A program made the translations under genes and the position numbers. A model generated the notes under the pieces. The model worked only from the letters and a program-made list of their open reading frames with translations, was not told the origin of the DNA and searched no databases. Source: Montifringilla adamsi (Eukaryota > Chordata > Aves > Passeriformes > Passeridae). From it: a DNA stretch of 64,000 bases. Each line of letters opens with the position of its first letter. The stretch's first letter is position 1. Positions 25,861 to 37,112 of the stretch are shown one piece after another. The DNA is taken from assembly GCA_017590115.1 (NCBI GenBank), contig JAGGNK010011003.1, positions 2,244,558 through 2,308,557 of the forward strand, in the 5' to 3' direction.

Positions 25861-26395
25861 ACCATGTGTGCATTTTAACACACCTTAACAGCATCTGTGC
25901 TGGGAGCAGCGAGTGAATCCCGTGGCAGAGCTCTGCCGGATCTCTGGGATCAGTGACCTGCCTGCTGGGAGCTGCACCCCAAAATCCAGCACAGGATGGA
26001 GGCAACTGCACTGACCCCGTGGAACAGAGCACCAGTAGGATCACCAGGGAACAGGGAATCTAGATTGCCACACGTTTTCCTGAAATTAGGCAAAAGGCAT
26101 TAAATGTTCTCAGGCGCTGAGAACTGGCACATCAAAAATCTGCTGTCTCTCCCCTTCTGTGCAGTGAATTCAGGGAATATTCCTGCTCATCACATGGGTT
26201 CAGCACATGAAGCAAAGTTAAGTGCATCAGTGAGGAAAGAATCGTGGAAATAGTGGATTTTTAGTGCTGTGCAGAGGTGCAGTGTGCACTACAGACCCCA
26301 TTACAAGTGGCACACGTTTGTTTTCCTTTGTTATCCAATGCTGCTATGGCTGCAGAATTGAGTTTGTTGCTCTGATGGCTGAGTTCTCATTGAGT

Positions 26396-26422
26396 TACTG
26401 GTTGGAATTCTTTAATTTCTCT
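26396..26422. repeat. 27-bp exact direct repeat, copy 1
   Basis: The 27 bases from 26396 are identical to 29292-29318. The core is GGTTGGAATTCTTTAATTTC. The similarity stops at both edges, and no known repeat is recognised. Confidence 0.85.
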
Positions 26423-29291
26423 TGCTGTGATGGCTGAGTTTTCAGCTCAATTTTTAAGGCATACATTGTTCAGCATTTCATTGGTTCTGGCACTGCCAAG
26501 TGTGCTTTGCACAGTGTCCTCCCATCATGTCTGTGGCACAAGCACCATCCTCACTCTGCATTTCATGGAAATCATGTGCATGGGATGGTGATCCTCATGG
26601 AAGGCTGCAGGTCCAAGTCAGTCTGGAACTCAAAACAAATGTACCAGGTATTTTAGTTGTGTATTTTTTGGTGGAAGATAAAGGTTATTCCTCTCTTAAT
26701 TTACCAGATCATGTCACTTTTAATGTCTGAAATGCACTGAAGCCTCCTCAGACAAAGCACTCCCTGTATTTAGGAAGCAGACTTTTTTCAGAGCCAGAAA
26801 TTGTTTGATTTTATTATTTATTGAAAATACCAGCAACTTTTGAATTGTGTCTTACATTACCTGCCATTTTCCTTTGTTTGAATTAAGATTGTTTTATAAT
26901 GATTTCAAGGGGATAAAAATCGTTGCCAGGCTGAAAGTCATTATGCCAAGCTACAGCCCAGAGCAGGCACTAAATTTTATGCAAACCTGAAAAAAAAAAA
27001 AGAGTTTACAATGGAAACCCTGAATTTTATCTGTACCAGAACCAGCAAGTTACTCCTTAACTGGGCTGGGATAACGAGGTGGTGAGACCGGACCTTTGCT
27101 GGTGACAGTTGCTGAAGTTTTGGCAGCAAGAACTGCGTCTGGCTAAGGGCAATGGTTCCTCGAGAGTTTTGGGGGGAGCCCTTGGGCTGAAGGATCCCTT
27201 GGGAGGGAGCCCATGGCCAGGAGCACCCTGGGGTGGCCATGGGGCTGGGCTGGCAGGCAGGTGCTGCAGCAGGTCAGGTCTGTGAGGAGCCTGGTCCATT
27301 GAATACTGCTTCCAGGTGCCAGAATTCCATCTCCTTGCACTTGGAGCTGTTGTTTGTGCAGGATTTGGGGTGTGCGTGCTCAGGCTGGGTTTTTGAGCAG
27401 ATCTGTGGTTGCCACTGCTGTTCCCTTACTCAGATGAGAAATCCCCCAGATACACATTTTAAATGAAATCCAGTGATTACTCTGTTGGTCATGGGGTTTG
27501 GTCCATGTTGGTTTTTCTCAGAAGTTGCTACATTTCTTAAAGTTGTATTATGATGAATAATTATTCTGGGTGTGATACTGAGGAAACTGAAAGATGCAGA
27601 TTTGTAAATAATTTCTAAATCATTTTTAGAATAGGGATGGTTTGTTTTAGTAGAACAACATCTTTTGATATACCAAGTTTGAGGCCTTTTAAATTTTATT
27701 TTTCAATGTTTTTGTCAAGGTCCTCAGGGTACACTTCAGGGAAACTTCTTAGGTCCAAGAGACCATCAGAGATAAATAACAGTTGTTGTTCTCAAAACTA
27801 CTGTGTATTTATTTATGCACTTCTGCAGGAATCACAGATCCTGATCTGTGATCTGCAGACCTGATGATCTGCAGGATCTACAGATGTGATGGTAGGAACC
27901 TGCTGGGGTGGGTACCTGATAGGGTGAACATGGAGTGAAGAAACGAGGACAGGTGATTCTGGAAAGCATGTGATGTCTCTTGGAGAGTTCTCTCACCTAA
28001 GTTGGTCAATAATTATCCCCACTAATATCTGACCACTTCCTTCATCAGGTTGGTGATGTGTTTGATTACAAAACTTCTGGCTTAAAACTGGCCAGCTGAA
28101 TTGCAAGGATTCTGTGAACTGCTCAGCAAATGCCAAGCAGTTAATGCCATGCACTGGTCCCAGCGTGCAGAGTCAGCTGAGTGAGAGCTCCAGTGCTCAG
28201 CTGGGATCAGGGCAGGGCTGCAGTGTTGGTCTCAACCTCCCAACAGCCTCTCCCAGCCCTTTGTGCCTCCATCCAGCAGCACCATTCCCTGCTGTGCCGG
28301 GCAGACGTGAGGGCATTCCTGCCTTGTATTGCTTTTGTGTGCTTATTAAAAAGGAATCAGCAGATCTGCTGAGTGCCTGGGTAATGGAACCCAGATGTGG
28401 GCACTGCTGCCTGCTCTGCTTGACAAATCTGCAGCTTTTGGGATTTCACCAGGGTTGCTTATTATTTACAGAACGTAACTTGAGACAGTAGAACAAATTT
28501 TTAGATTAAAAAAATCAAGTGGTGTGGAATGTTTTTAGCTGTGCAGACCAAACAAAGCAGTTTGCCAAGGGGGTGATGGACTAAATCCATGCAGTTTAGG
28601 CCCAGCACCAGTGGCACTGGGTTGGAGAACTGCTGGCCTTATCACCAAGAAGGGAATGATCTGTTATCACCAGGATCAGTGTCTGAGCGTGGAGGGCACA
28701 GTGAACACTGAACTTATACTCTGAAGTGCTTCTTCCATTTAAAAAACAAAACCAAAACATAAAACCTTGGCTCAGAAATTGCCAAACTTTCAGAAATTCA
28801 TTGTGGTGCCCTTTGTAGCACTGGTACTTTTTCTCTGGCCTGCTTTGAGCCAAACATTAGGAACCAGTGTTCCCTGAGGTTACAGTGGCTATGGGATTAA
28901 AAGGCCCTGTTCTTTCCCACTACCATTAGGGCAGTCTTGTATGCAGTGCTTCAGAACCCTCTTCTCAAGGAACTACAGAATATTAGAGAGGCTGCCACAG
29001 GGGAGTGTTTGTCTGAAGGATGGTTCATGTAAAACCCACTGCATGGTGCAGCTGCTCTGTCCCTGTTATCCAGCCTTCCTGAATGCAAGATGGAAAGTCT
29101 CAGCAAAACATTATTGCTTGGCCACTGTTAATTAAAACCCACCTAAGGCTGCAGGCAGTAGCTCTTTGAACTTGCCCGTAGGTGCCATAGAAAGGTTTAA
29201 GACCCAACAGGGGCTTCTTTGATTAGTGATCTTTTGCCATTTTCCTGCTTTTGGAAGTTACAAAGTAGGACAAGCAGCAAGGTGTGAATTG

Positions 29292-29318
29292 TACTGGTTG
29301 GAATTCTTTAATTTCTCT
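29292..29318. repeat. 27-bp exact direct repeat, copy 2
   Basis: Second copy of the 27-bp identity at 26396-26422, 2.9 kb apart in the same intron. Confidence 0.85.
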
Positions 29319-30655
29319 GGAACTTTTGTCTCAACATTTTGCATTCATGGAGGCAAACACTTTTGTTTATTGCTTTGTAAGACTCTAATAGGTAAAAGCA
29401 GGCATGTGTTGTTCACCTCTTGTGTAGGTTTAGAAAGACAAGAATGCTGTACCTGGTGCAGGTGAACCCTGTGTGTATCTAAGGAATTTAAGGGGCAGGA
29501 GAGGTGACTTGCTCCAGAGCCATAGTGCACTAATAGCACAGCTCCAGCCACTGCATTAAGAGTTGTCAAAAACTTGAAGGAAAACAAATGTTAAAAGGGT
29601 GCCCAGGCTTCAGGTGTGAGTCAGGGCTGCTGAGGAGGAAAGGTGACAAGGAAATGAGGCTCTAGAGAAAACATCTGCAGAGCACGGAACCCAGAAGGTG
29701 AGTGCTCAAAAGCAAAGATAATGCTCCATGGGACCTTCCTCCTCTCCCTGGATCAGAAAGGCTGGAGGTCCTTGTGCAGGGTTTTACAGAGTCAGGATGG
29801 GAAGGGCGAGCACTAATCCAAAATGGTGCATTTGGCTGGGAAATTTGTAACAGCAGTAGCCTGGAAGAGCTGTGAAATACCATGAGCAGCCCCAGAGTGA
29901 TGCTGCTGGGAAGGGACAGGGAATGAAGCAGGGCTCGGCAGCCTGTAACACAATTCTTCAGGGGCAGGGCGTTCCAGGAGCTTGAAGGAATTCAGAGTAT
30001 TATTTTTTAACAAAATTCTGCTAAGGGAGGAACCGAGGCTGCAGTTCTGCGGTGCTGTGGCCAATATCAACCTCTGATGGCTGTCAGCCCACAAGTGTGT
30101 GTCCTTCTTAGTGTCATTTTTAATAGACACACAGAAGGGTAAAGTATGTTAAACCCTGCTATGGGGACCCTAATTATGGAGGATTTTACTTCTGTCTTAA
30201 TTTAACTGCATGTTCCTATTTCCATAACCACAGAGTTTGCAGTCTCCTGGCACTGTCCATTGGTGAGAGCTCTCTCTGGGTTTTTGCACTCTTACTTTAT
30301 TTAGAGCAGTGAGAAGAAATGGTCAAATCAGTAAAACTGCTGATAAATACATCCCAAAATCTTCAGAGGGTATACACTGCTTAGGTCACTTCTTCCTACT
30401 AATGTTGCTACTTTCCCCTTCATTGTAGACAAAGTTCTTCTATTTCTATTATTGTATGGTTCTGTGTCTCATAGAAATGTGTAAATAGACACCACATCTT
30501 CCAGATCCAAGTCTTCCAGGATCTACACGCCGTGTTTGTGAAGACCCGGGATTTTTGAAGGCTTTGTATTTCAAAAAGACTAGAGCTGTGTGTGCAGACA
30601 GGTGTCAGTGTGAGGAAAGGCTCCCCAGGTGATCTCTGTGTGTCTCCTGCTGCAG

Positions 30656-30787
30656 GACCAAGGCAGAGCGAGTGCGGAAGCCCCGGTGCTGCAGGGGACC
30701 CCAGGGGCTCCTGCCCCGCTACCTGGAGAGCCAAGCAGAGGGACAGGAGCAGCTCTTCAAACTGACTGACAACATCCAGGATGAGTT
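30656..30787 (+). CDS. VPS13D: VPS13D, coding exon (third from the 3' end)
   Basis: This exon is preceded by a TGCTGCAG acceptor and followed by TT/GTGAGT. It starts with one base that completes an Arg codon (AG+G) and then reads TKAERVRKPRCCRGPQGLLP, RYLESQAEGQEQLFKLTDN, IQDE, with two bases (TT) left for a Phe codon finished in the next exon. The Arg/Lys/Cys-rich RVRKPRCC motif followed by GPQGLLPRY is a VPS13D signature in my memory and leads from the helical VPS13-C part into the terminal PH-like domain. The frame is open only with these two splice sites. The exon is followed about 100 bp later by a CR1 insertion. Confidence 0.95.
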
Positions 30788-33700
30788 GTGAGTACACAGC
30801 CACTTACACAGCTACTCTGAGTACTTCTGTTCTGTTTGCTGCCATCATGTCTTTGTGTCTAAAACTGCTTCACACACAGACATGTTCAGTTCTGGGCCCT
30901 CACCACTGCAAGGACATTGAGGGGCTGGAGTGTTCAAGGAAGGGAATGGAACTGGGGATGGGTCTGGAGCACTGAGTGGGGGAGCTCAGCCTGGAGGAAA
31001 GGAGGCTCATGGGGGACCTTCTGGCTCTCCACAGCTCCCTGCCAGAAGGGTGCAGCCAGTCAGGCTCTGCTCCCACAGAACAGGGACAAGGGACAGGATG
31101 AGAGGAAATGGCCTGAAGTTGCACCAGGGGAGGTTCAGGTTGGATATTGGGGTAAATTTATCCATGGAAAGTCATAAAGCCCTGGCACAGCTCCCCAGGA
31201 CAGTGGTGCAGTCGCCGGGAGGGATTTAAAAGCCATGTGGATGTGGCACTTGGGGACATGGGTTAGTGTTGGCCTGGGCAGTGGTGGGGGAACAGTTGGA
31301 TTTGATGCTCTCAGAGGGCTTTTCCAACCCAAATTATTCAGTGATTCTACAGGGGGAATATCAGTTTGTTGGATTGGGGTCTAAATGCAGCATTCATCAC
31401 TTGCCCGATCTCCACCATAGTTACTGATCAGCTGTGTCAGGGGACCCACCAGAGCATCTGCCAAGGCAGAGGTCAGAATTGCTGATGGTGGAGCTGGCAG
31501 AGGGAGGTACAGATTCAGCAGGGTCACTTGGTGTCACCAGTGTCACTGGGCAGGTTCCATGTGCCACTCCAGGTTCTGCCTGAGGACGAGATTGCAATCT
31601 GCCACTTGTTGCCCTGTGAGTTCACATTTGGGGTATCCTGTTTCCATCTCCTTTCAGGATCTTTGTGCCTATTCAGGATGGCTCTTAGGCAGGAAGACTG
31701 GAAAGAGCAATTTGTGACCAAAAAAAATCACTGGTGTAGCCCACAGCAGTGCAGTGGCCTTTGTCATCGAGTCACACTGTTCATTCACTGTGACTCTCGC
31801 TATTAGAAACATCATTCAGCAGGAACACAGTGTTTCTTGTCATGGAAAATAAATACAAAATTATGCCTCTGACTTTTATCCTAGTATCATAATCAGAAAC
31901 ACATTTGAAGACCTGATTATTTGCATATTTTCCTTCAGAGTTAAATCCATAAAAGGGGGTTTAATACCTTGCTCTACTGTTCTAACTAAATGTTTCCACA
32001 TTTTTTTCCAGTTAGGCTCGCTGTTTCACTTCTGGAAAATATTGTGTAATTACTTCCTGATGTTGTTAAGAACCCCACAAATTCTCCAGAGATCTGGTTG
32101 CTTCTACTTTGTTCTATTGGATCATGTTTCATTTAATTTTTCATTTTATTAATTTGATATATTTTTAATAGTGTAGATGTATGGGTTAAAAAAAAAAATT
32201 GTATCTTGCAGTAATATCTGAAAAGGTTAAAAATACCCATTTTAAGAACTTGACACTGAGAAAAAAGAAACAGTTGGCAAGAGCAAAAGTAGTGATGCAT
32301 GACTCAAACTTAGAACAAAATGTAGAGCCTGAACTACAAATTAGCTAATGTTTCTGGGCTTCTCCATTAACTCACTGACCTCTGTTTCCATTCCTCAGAA
32401 TATATACATGCCACCAGTAAAAGTCTTTTAAGGAGAAGTACATGCATCATGTGTTGCTCTTACAGAGCAAATGCAACCCGTGGTCAGAGCCCAGGTGTGT
32501 CCCCTGGACTTGGGAGCAGCTGTCAGTGCCCCTTCTCTCCCCGTGGATGCCCTGGTGTCCCTGCTGGCATCCTGACCCCGTTGGATCTGGTGCCTCCCTC
32601 CAACACTCCTGTTTGATGTGCCTGTCCAGGGCATCAGGCTGTTCTTCTGCAGCTGTACTCCTGCTCTGGGTTTAAATTAAGTTTTCTGTGACACTTCATA
32701 AAAAATGTCACTCTCCATCCTATTTAACTAATTTCAAAGGCAGAACCTTAGCCTGAAGTGTTTGAACTCTGATGGAAAGCTGCAGGGCAGGTGCTGATTT
32801 CTGGAACTCTGTTCATGTTGTCTTTCACCTGGGTTCCTCTAAGCCAAACTCCACTTTTCTTCCAGTTTGTTTTACTTAAAGGAACACAGGTTTTTTTATC
32901 CCCTCCTGGAGCTTCATCCAAGGTTAGAGCTGGGCAAAGGCTCTTTTTAATGAGGCTGTGTCCCTCTCAGCACTGACATGACAGTTTAGGGACAGGGTGG
33001 GTTGGAGTTGGTCTGTGCACCTTTCCCAGTGTGAGGGGAGCAAAGCAAGGGCAGGGACACAGCACAGAGGCAGAGGCAAGTTCAGTGCAGAGCAGTGTCT
33101 CTGAGAGGACTGGAATACAGAATTACTGGAGTTATCCTTTTCTACCACAAAAAGAAACTATGGCCTGACCTTTTGCCATATTTTTGGCTATTAACATACC
33201 TTTTATAGCTCTGGGTTTATTTAACTACAGATCAGAGTAGCTTGTGTGCAGTGATATTTAACTGGTAGAGCCAAGGGTGCATTTGGAGATTTGGGAGCTT
33301 TTCTGTTTACCAGAAACACTGAGTTAGTGACAAAGGTCACTGATTTCTAAGCCAGTGGAGGATTCTGCAGGATGTGAGGACAGCAGGGAGGTTTGTATGA
33401 GCAGTGGCTCAGAGGGCAGCAATTGGGAACCTGCCTGACAGCAGCAGAATCCTCCTTTACAGATGCTTGTCAACCCTGGGGGCTGTTGGGCAGAGCTTTT
33501 TTACTCTGTTTAGCACTACTCTCTTTCTCTACTCAGCTATGATTCCACATTCAAGTTGCTGATTTTTTCAGCTTTTTAAAAGCCCCACTAATGAGGTTCA
33601 TTTCAGTAGTAAACCAGTAGTGGGGGAGAAGCATTTGTGTGTTCAACTTTCATTTCACTTGTGCACCTTACAATTATTCTTTTACACACCAGCCTTTTCA

Positions 33701-34332
33701 GCCATCATAACTCTCAATATTCCTAACTCACTCTTCTCTCCTCTTCCTATTCATCACTCAGCCTAATCTCCCTGGGGAAACCTGCTTGCTGCTTAACCTC
33801 TCACCCCTTGTTAAAGAGCTAATTTCTCTTTTCTGCTACTGATCCTGGCAGCAGGTTCAACTTGATTTTGGTTTTGAAGGCAGGGAGGTGTGGGGAGCAG
33901 AGAAGCACAGGAGAATTACAGGATTGCTCTTGTCATAAATGTCTGCAAACCTTTCACGTACCAGCTCTGGAACTGAAGTTAGTTGCAATTAAGCTTCAGC
34001 ATTAGGACTTGCAGTGCTCCAGAGCAAGGAAATTACTGTTCCTAAGTCCTTGTCAAAGAACATTTTTATGTGTACCTGTAATGCCCAAAGGTGGTGGCCA
34101 GGCAGGCAGCACTAATATTTGATTTACAGCATGATCTTTGTATAAATAGGTGAGAGTGTCCTTCATTAGCTCCATTTCTAAACTGTTTAAATTAAATACA
34201 GATGAATTGTATGTGTTGCACTACTACATTTTCTGAAGGACTTCTGAAGGTCACAGAACAGGTGAGGACACTGCTTCATTTGCTGTTTTTACTTTAAGCT
34301 AATAATGCTTTTTACATTCTCCTTTGTTGCAG
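30788..34332 (+). other. VPS13D: VPS13D intron (3.5 kb)
   Basis: The intron starts GTGAGT and ends TTGTTGCAG. A CR1 element occupies about 30884-31350. The remainder is plain intron sequence with no further exon or repeat that I can name. Confidence 0.85.
30884..31350 (+). mobile_element. CR1 LINE, 3' fragment (sense)
   Basis: About 470 bp of CR1. It begins near TTCTGGGCCCTCACCACTGC, passes through GGAGCTCAGCCTGGAGGAAA and GAGGTTCAGGTTGGATATTG, and ends CCAACCCAAATTATTCAGTG ATTCTAC, the usual octamer-like CR1 tail with a single unit. Open frames at 30917-31229 lie inside it and are not intact reverse transcriptase. Confidence 0.92.
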
Positions 34333-34573
34333 CTTCATCGCCGTAGAGAACATCGACAGCTACTGCGTGCTCATCTCCTCCAAGGCCGTGTATTTCCTGA
34401 AGAGTGGAGACTGCACAGACAGGGATTGCATTTTCCTGGAGGTCAGGTATGATGACCTGTACCACTGCCTGGTGTCCAAGGACCACGGCAATGTCTACAT
34501 CCAGCTCACCAAGAAGGCTGTGAACACGAGCAGCGGGCTGGCCATGCCCGGCCCCTCGCAGCAGCGGCCCATG
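34333..34573 (+). CDS. VPS13D: VPS13D, coding exon (second from the 3' end), PH-like domain
   Basis: The exon begins after a TTGTTGCAG acceptor. Its first base completes Phe; 80 codons follow, and it ends in phase 0 at CCCATG/GTGAGG. It encodes FIAVENIDSYCVLISSKAVY, FLKSGDCTDRDCIFLEVRYD and DLYHCLVSKDHGNVYIQLTK, then KAVNTSSGLAMPGPSQQRPM. The alternating hydrophobic strands fit the PH-like domain at the end of VPS13 proteins, which helps place the protein on organelle membranes. Compared with the human protein as I recall it, GDYVDREAIF is GDCTDRDCIF here, a minor difference. The ATG at 34367 is internal. The high GC of third positions is that of a real coding exon. Confidence 0.96.
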
Positions 34574-35244
34574 GTGAGGAGCTCACCCCTGTCCCCTTGT
34601 GTCCCCTTGTCACCAGAGTGCTTTAGGCACAGGCTTGTTCTGTCAGCACTGAAACAGCTGCTGCCCAGGTTTCAGTGACTGTAGAAGAGGCTCCCTAAAC
34701 TCCTGAGAAAGCTGAAGAAAGGAAAATACTAAAATATTCCCACAGGCTGAAAAGTAACAGGAAGAAACATGTATTTACCTGTGAAAGGCTTTTAACTTTT
34801 AACCACATAAATGCAGCTTGGGTACTTTGCTGTCTGTTTAATCTTCTCCTACATGTAGTAAGTTTTTACTGTGAGGTCTCTAATGCTGGAACCAGTGTTT
34901 ATGTTTTGTGCCATTACAGTAGTTGCTCAGGGGCTGTTTTACAGGCACAGTTACAAGCTCACCCCTGACCCAAGTCAGTTCACATTCCAAACAGAACAGC
35001 CAGATAAAAGGTGGGAGGGGAGGCAAAGGAAATAACCTCAGATATGGAACTGTGTTCCTGCTCTCACCCTTGAATATCTGTGTGTGTACCTGGTGCTCCC
35101 TCACACTTCTTTCTTGCTCCAACCTAAGTGCTGAGAAGGAAGGAAACTCCACTGAAACCTTTCTCCCTTACCTCAAATCTAAAATCTAGTCTGTTTTACC
35201 TGACAGCAGGAGCACATTAAGAAAAATCCCCTTTCTTTCTGCAG
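34574..35244 (+). other. VPS13D: Last VPS13D intron (671 bp)
   Basis: GTGAGG donor and TTTCTTTCTGCAG acceptor. In mammals an H/ACA snoRNA (SNORA59) is hosted in VPS13D; I looked here for a hinge (ANANNA) with a 3' ACA and two hairpins and could not support one by eye. The open frames at 34880-35189 are chance. Confidence 0.85.
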
Positions 35245-35376
35245 GTGAAAGTGAAATCAGAAGCTCTGGCAGTAAAGGTGTCCCAAGAAATCAACTATGC
35301 AAAGAGCCTTTATTATGAGCAGCAGCTGATGCTGAGACTTAGTGAAAATCAAGAGCAACTCGAGCTGGACTCTTGA
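35245..35376 (+). CDS. VPS13D: VPS13D, last coding exon with stop codon
   Basis: The exon opens in phase 0 after CTTTCTGCAG with VKVKSEALAVKVSQEINYA, continues KSLYYEQQLMLRLSENQEQ and ends LELDS followed by TGA at 35374-35376. The end SENREQLELDS is what I remember for human VPS13D, so the reading frame and length look intact. The helical, Glu/Gln-rich tail is the very C-terminus of the protein. All five exons join to 834 nt without a frame break, giving the final 277 residues; the remaining several thousand residues lie upstream of the window. Confidence 0.96.
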   Translation: MKVKSEALAVKVSQEINYAKSLYYEQQLMLRLSENQEQLELDS

Positions 35377-35656
35377 AAATCCACTTCCTCACTGCCAGAG
35401 AGAGCTGCAAGTACCAGGCTGGAGCCAGGACTGTGTGACTAGAGACAGGAAAAATATAATTTTAGTATTTAGAGAAAACAAAAGAGGTGGCTTTTCTTTT
35501 ATAAGCACTATTGTATAACAGAGGTGTAGCTGACACAGCTTTGGGTCTGGGAGAAGCCCTGTATTTTGCTAACATGTATATATGTACAAGTGTCCATGTA
35601 AATAGGATGGGCAGAGGGTGTTGGTATAAATATGAGTCTGTTTACTGTGTAAAGAA

Positions 35657-35662
35657 ATTAAA
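35657..35662 (+). terminator. VPS13D: Poly(A) signal ATTAAA, proximal
   Basis: ATTAAA 281 nt after the VPS13D stop, followed within about 45 bp by CT/T-rich sequence that could serve as a downstream element. Confidence 0.5.
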
Positions 35663-35781
35663 GGAGCTCTACTGAGTCGTACTGCACTACCTGACAGAAG
35701 CCCTTCTCTCTCTCTGTCTTTTTTTTTTTTCCTTGAGAAAACTGATTTTCACAGTACAGGAATGTAGATAAACCTTTAAAA

Positions 35782-35787
35782 AATAAA
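35782..35787 (+). terminator. VPS13D: Poly(A) signal AATAAA, distal
   Basis: Canonical AATAAA 406 nt after the stop; GTGTCCTGTGG lies about 30 bp further on as a GU-rich element. Confidence 0.45.
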
Positions 35788-36886
35788 ATCAAGAATTAAT
35801 TTCAGCTTTTGGAGCACAGGTGTCCTGTGGTTTAGAGCTTTAACACCACGAATGGGGTGCATTAACACTGTGATTAGGGGGCATTGGTTGGGTTGTTTGG
35901 TGGGCTTTTTGTTGGTTCTTTTCTCTTAACTCACTAATACAGGTAAATACAGGAGACCTGGTCCTGCACTGAAATGTCAGCCTCTTTTTTAACAAAAAAA
36001 TTGTATTTTGGTAAATAATACAGGGAGGATTCAGTTTTACATTCACAGTCTGCATCTCAAAGCCTCTTTTCTGACTTGTTTTTGAAGTAGTTGAAGTGAG
36101 CAGTCTTGGAAATTGAACATTGAACTTCAGACTTTTCCTTCCCTCAGGTGGAGGAAGGGTGGGGGGAGAGGAGATTACCAGCTTGTTGGACTTCACAATA
36201 TCTTGAGAAGTAAACTTCTAAATAATAAAAACAGCAATATTTTTCCCCCCGATGTTGTACACCACATTGGTATTTGTCTCATTAACTGTGACCACACTAA
36301 AGAAGGAGGAATGAGTGCTCTTAAACACCCTGACCCAGAGGAACTGGAACCCTCAGTGTCACATTTACTCCCTGGAGGTGCCAGGTTTGGGTGTGAAGAC
36401 ACAACCCTCCACTAACTGCTGAGGAACCTACATTTTAAACTGTGACTTCATAAACCTTTTGATTCAGTGTAAGGAGACCTTTTAAAAGGCAAAGTAATTT
36501 GAAGGTAAAGTCCTTTCATGAAGACACATGGGAATATTTTGATGCTGAAAGTTAGAATGAAGCCACTTCTGAGCTCTTGTAAAGTACTGGGCTGCTAAAG
36601 GTGGGCAGGGAGAACAAGGAGTTCTCACTGCTGTGCTGAGCACTTCAGGGGATGGATGGAGCACTTGGGGTCTGTAACCATCCATGAGGAGATGATGTGC
36701 AAGCACCAGAGCAGTCACTGAACAGTGGCACCCTTGGGGTGCCCTGAACTCGGCTGTTTGTGTAAAAAATCCTGTCCAGCTTCAAGGTGTAATAAAGAGT
36801 AGATGAAATAACACCTCAGCAGGGGCAGGAAGGAAGAACTGTCTCTGACTGGTAAAGAGACCCACACAGCATGGAAATGACACCTT

Positions 36887-37112
36887 TCTGTGTCTTCCGT
36901 CTCTACTCTCCTCCCCTTTCCTTGCCTGTTTTCCCAGTCCTCTCATCCCCATTACCCCTGGCACATCCTTTCCTGTCCTTCCTTTTCCCATCCTTTCCAC
37001 CTTTCCTCCTCTTTCCTGTCCTCCCCCTTTTTCTGCCCTCCTTTTATTCCCTTTTCTCCCCTTTACTGTCCTGCACTCTCCTCCTGTCCTCTCCTCCCTT
37101 ACCCTTTTCCCT
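36887..37112. repeat. Polypyrimidine (C/T) low-complexity tract
   Basis: About 225 bp that is almost wholly C and T on the plus strand, in imperfect TCCTTTCC-type units. It gives a Pro/Ser/Phe-rich false frame. Such tracts can form triplex DNA. It sits 1.1-1.5 kb beyond the VPS13D 3' end. Confidence 0.9.

Larger units (their letters stand above)
15144..30655 (+). other. VPS13D: Large VPS13D intron (15.5 kb)
   Basis: This is the longest intron in the window. It contains an antisense solo LTR (about 21854-22384), a CR1 3' end (24671-24815), a 27-bp exact direct repeat (26396-26422 and 29292-29318) and candidate conserved blocks at 23280-23960, 25555-25860 and 27060-27250. The other sequence is non-repetitive by eye, with short poly-T or poly-A runs (for example 22815-22835). 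I see no exon with splice sites and no RNA gene that I can support. Confidence 0.85.
35377..35805 (+). other. VPS13D: VPS13D 3' UTR (end approximate)
   Basis: Sequence after the TGA with two possible poly(A) signals: ATTAAA at 35657-35662 and AATAAA at 35782-35787. A CT-repeat and T run (about 35704-35731) lies between them. If the first signal is used the UTR is about 300 nt, and with the second about 430 nt. The true cleavage site cannot be read from DNA alone. Confidence 0.6.

Noticed and set aside
30917..31229. Frames of 86-99 codons just after a VPS13D exon
   Set aside because: They are inside a 5'-truncated CR1 copy and do not continue the VPS13D frame.
34574..35244. H/ACA snoRNA like mammalian SNORA59 in a VPS13D intron
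   Set aside because: No clear two-hairpin structure with hinge and ACA box could be made out by eye; a covariance-model search would decide.
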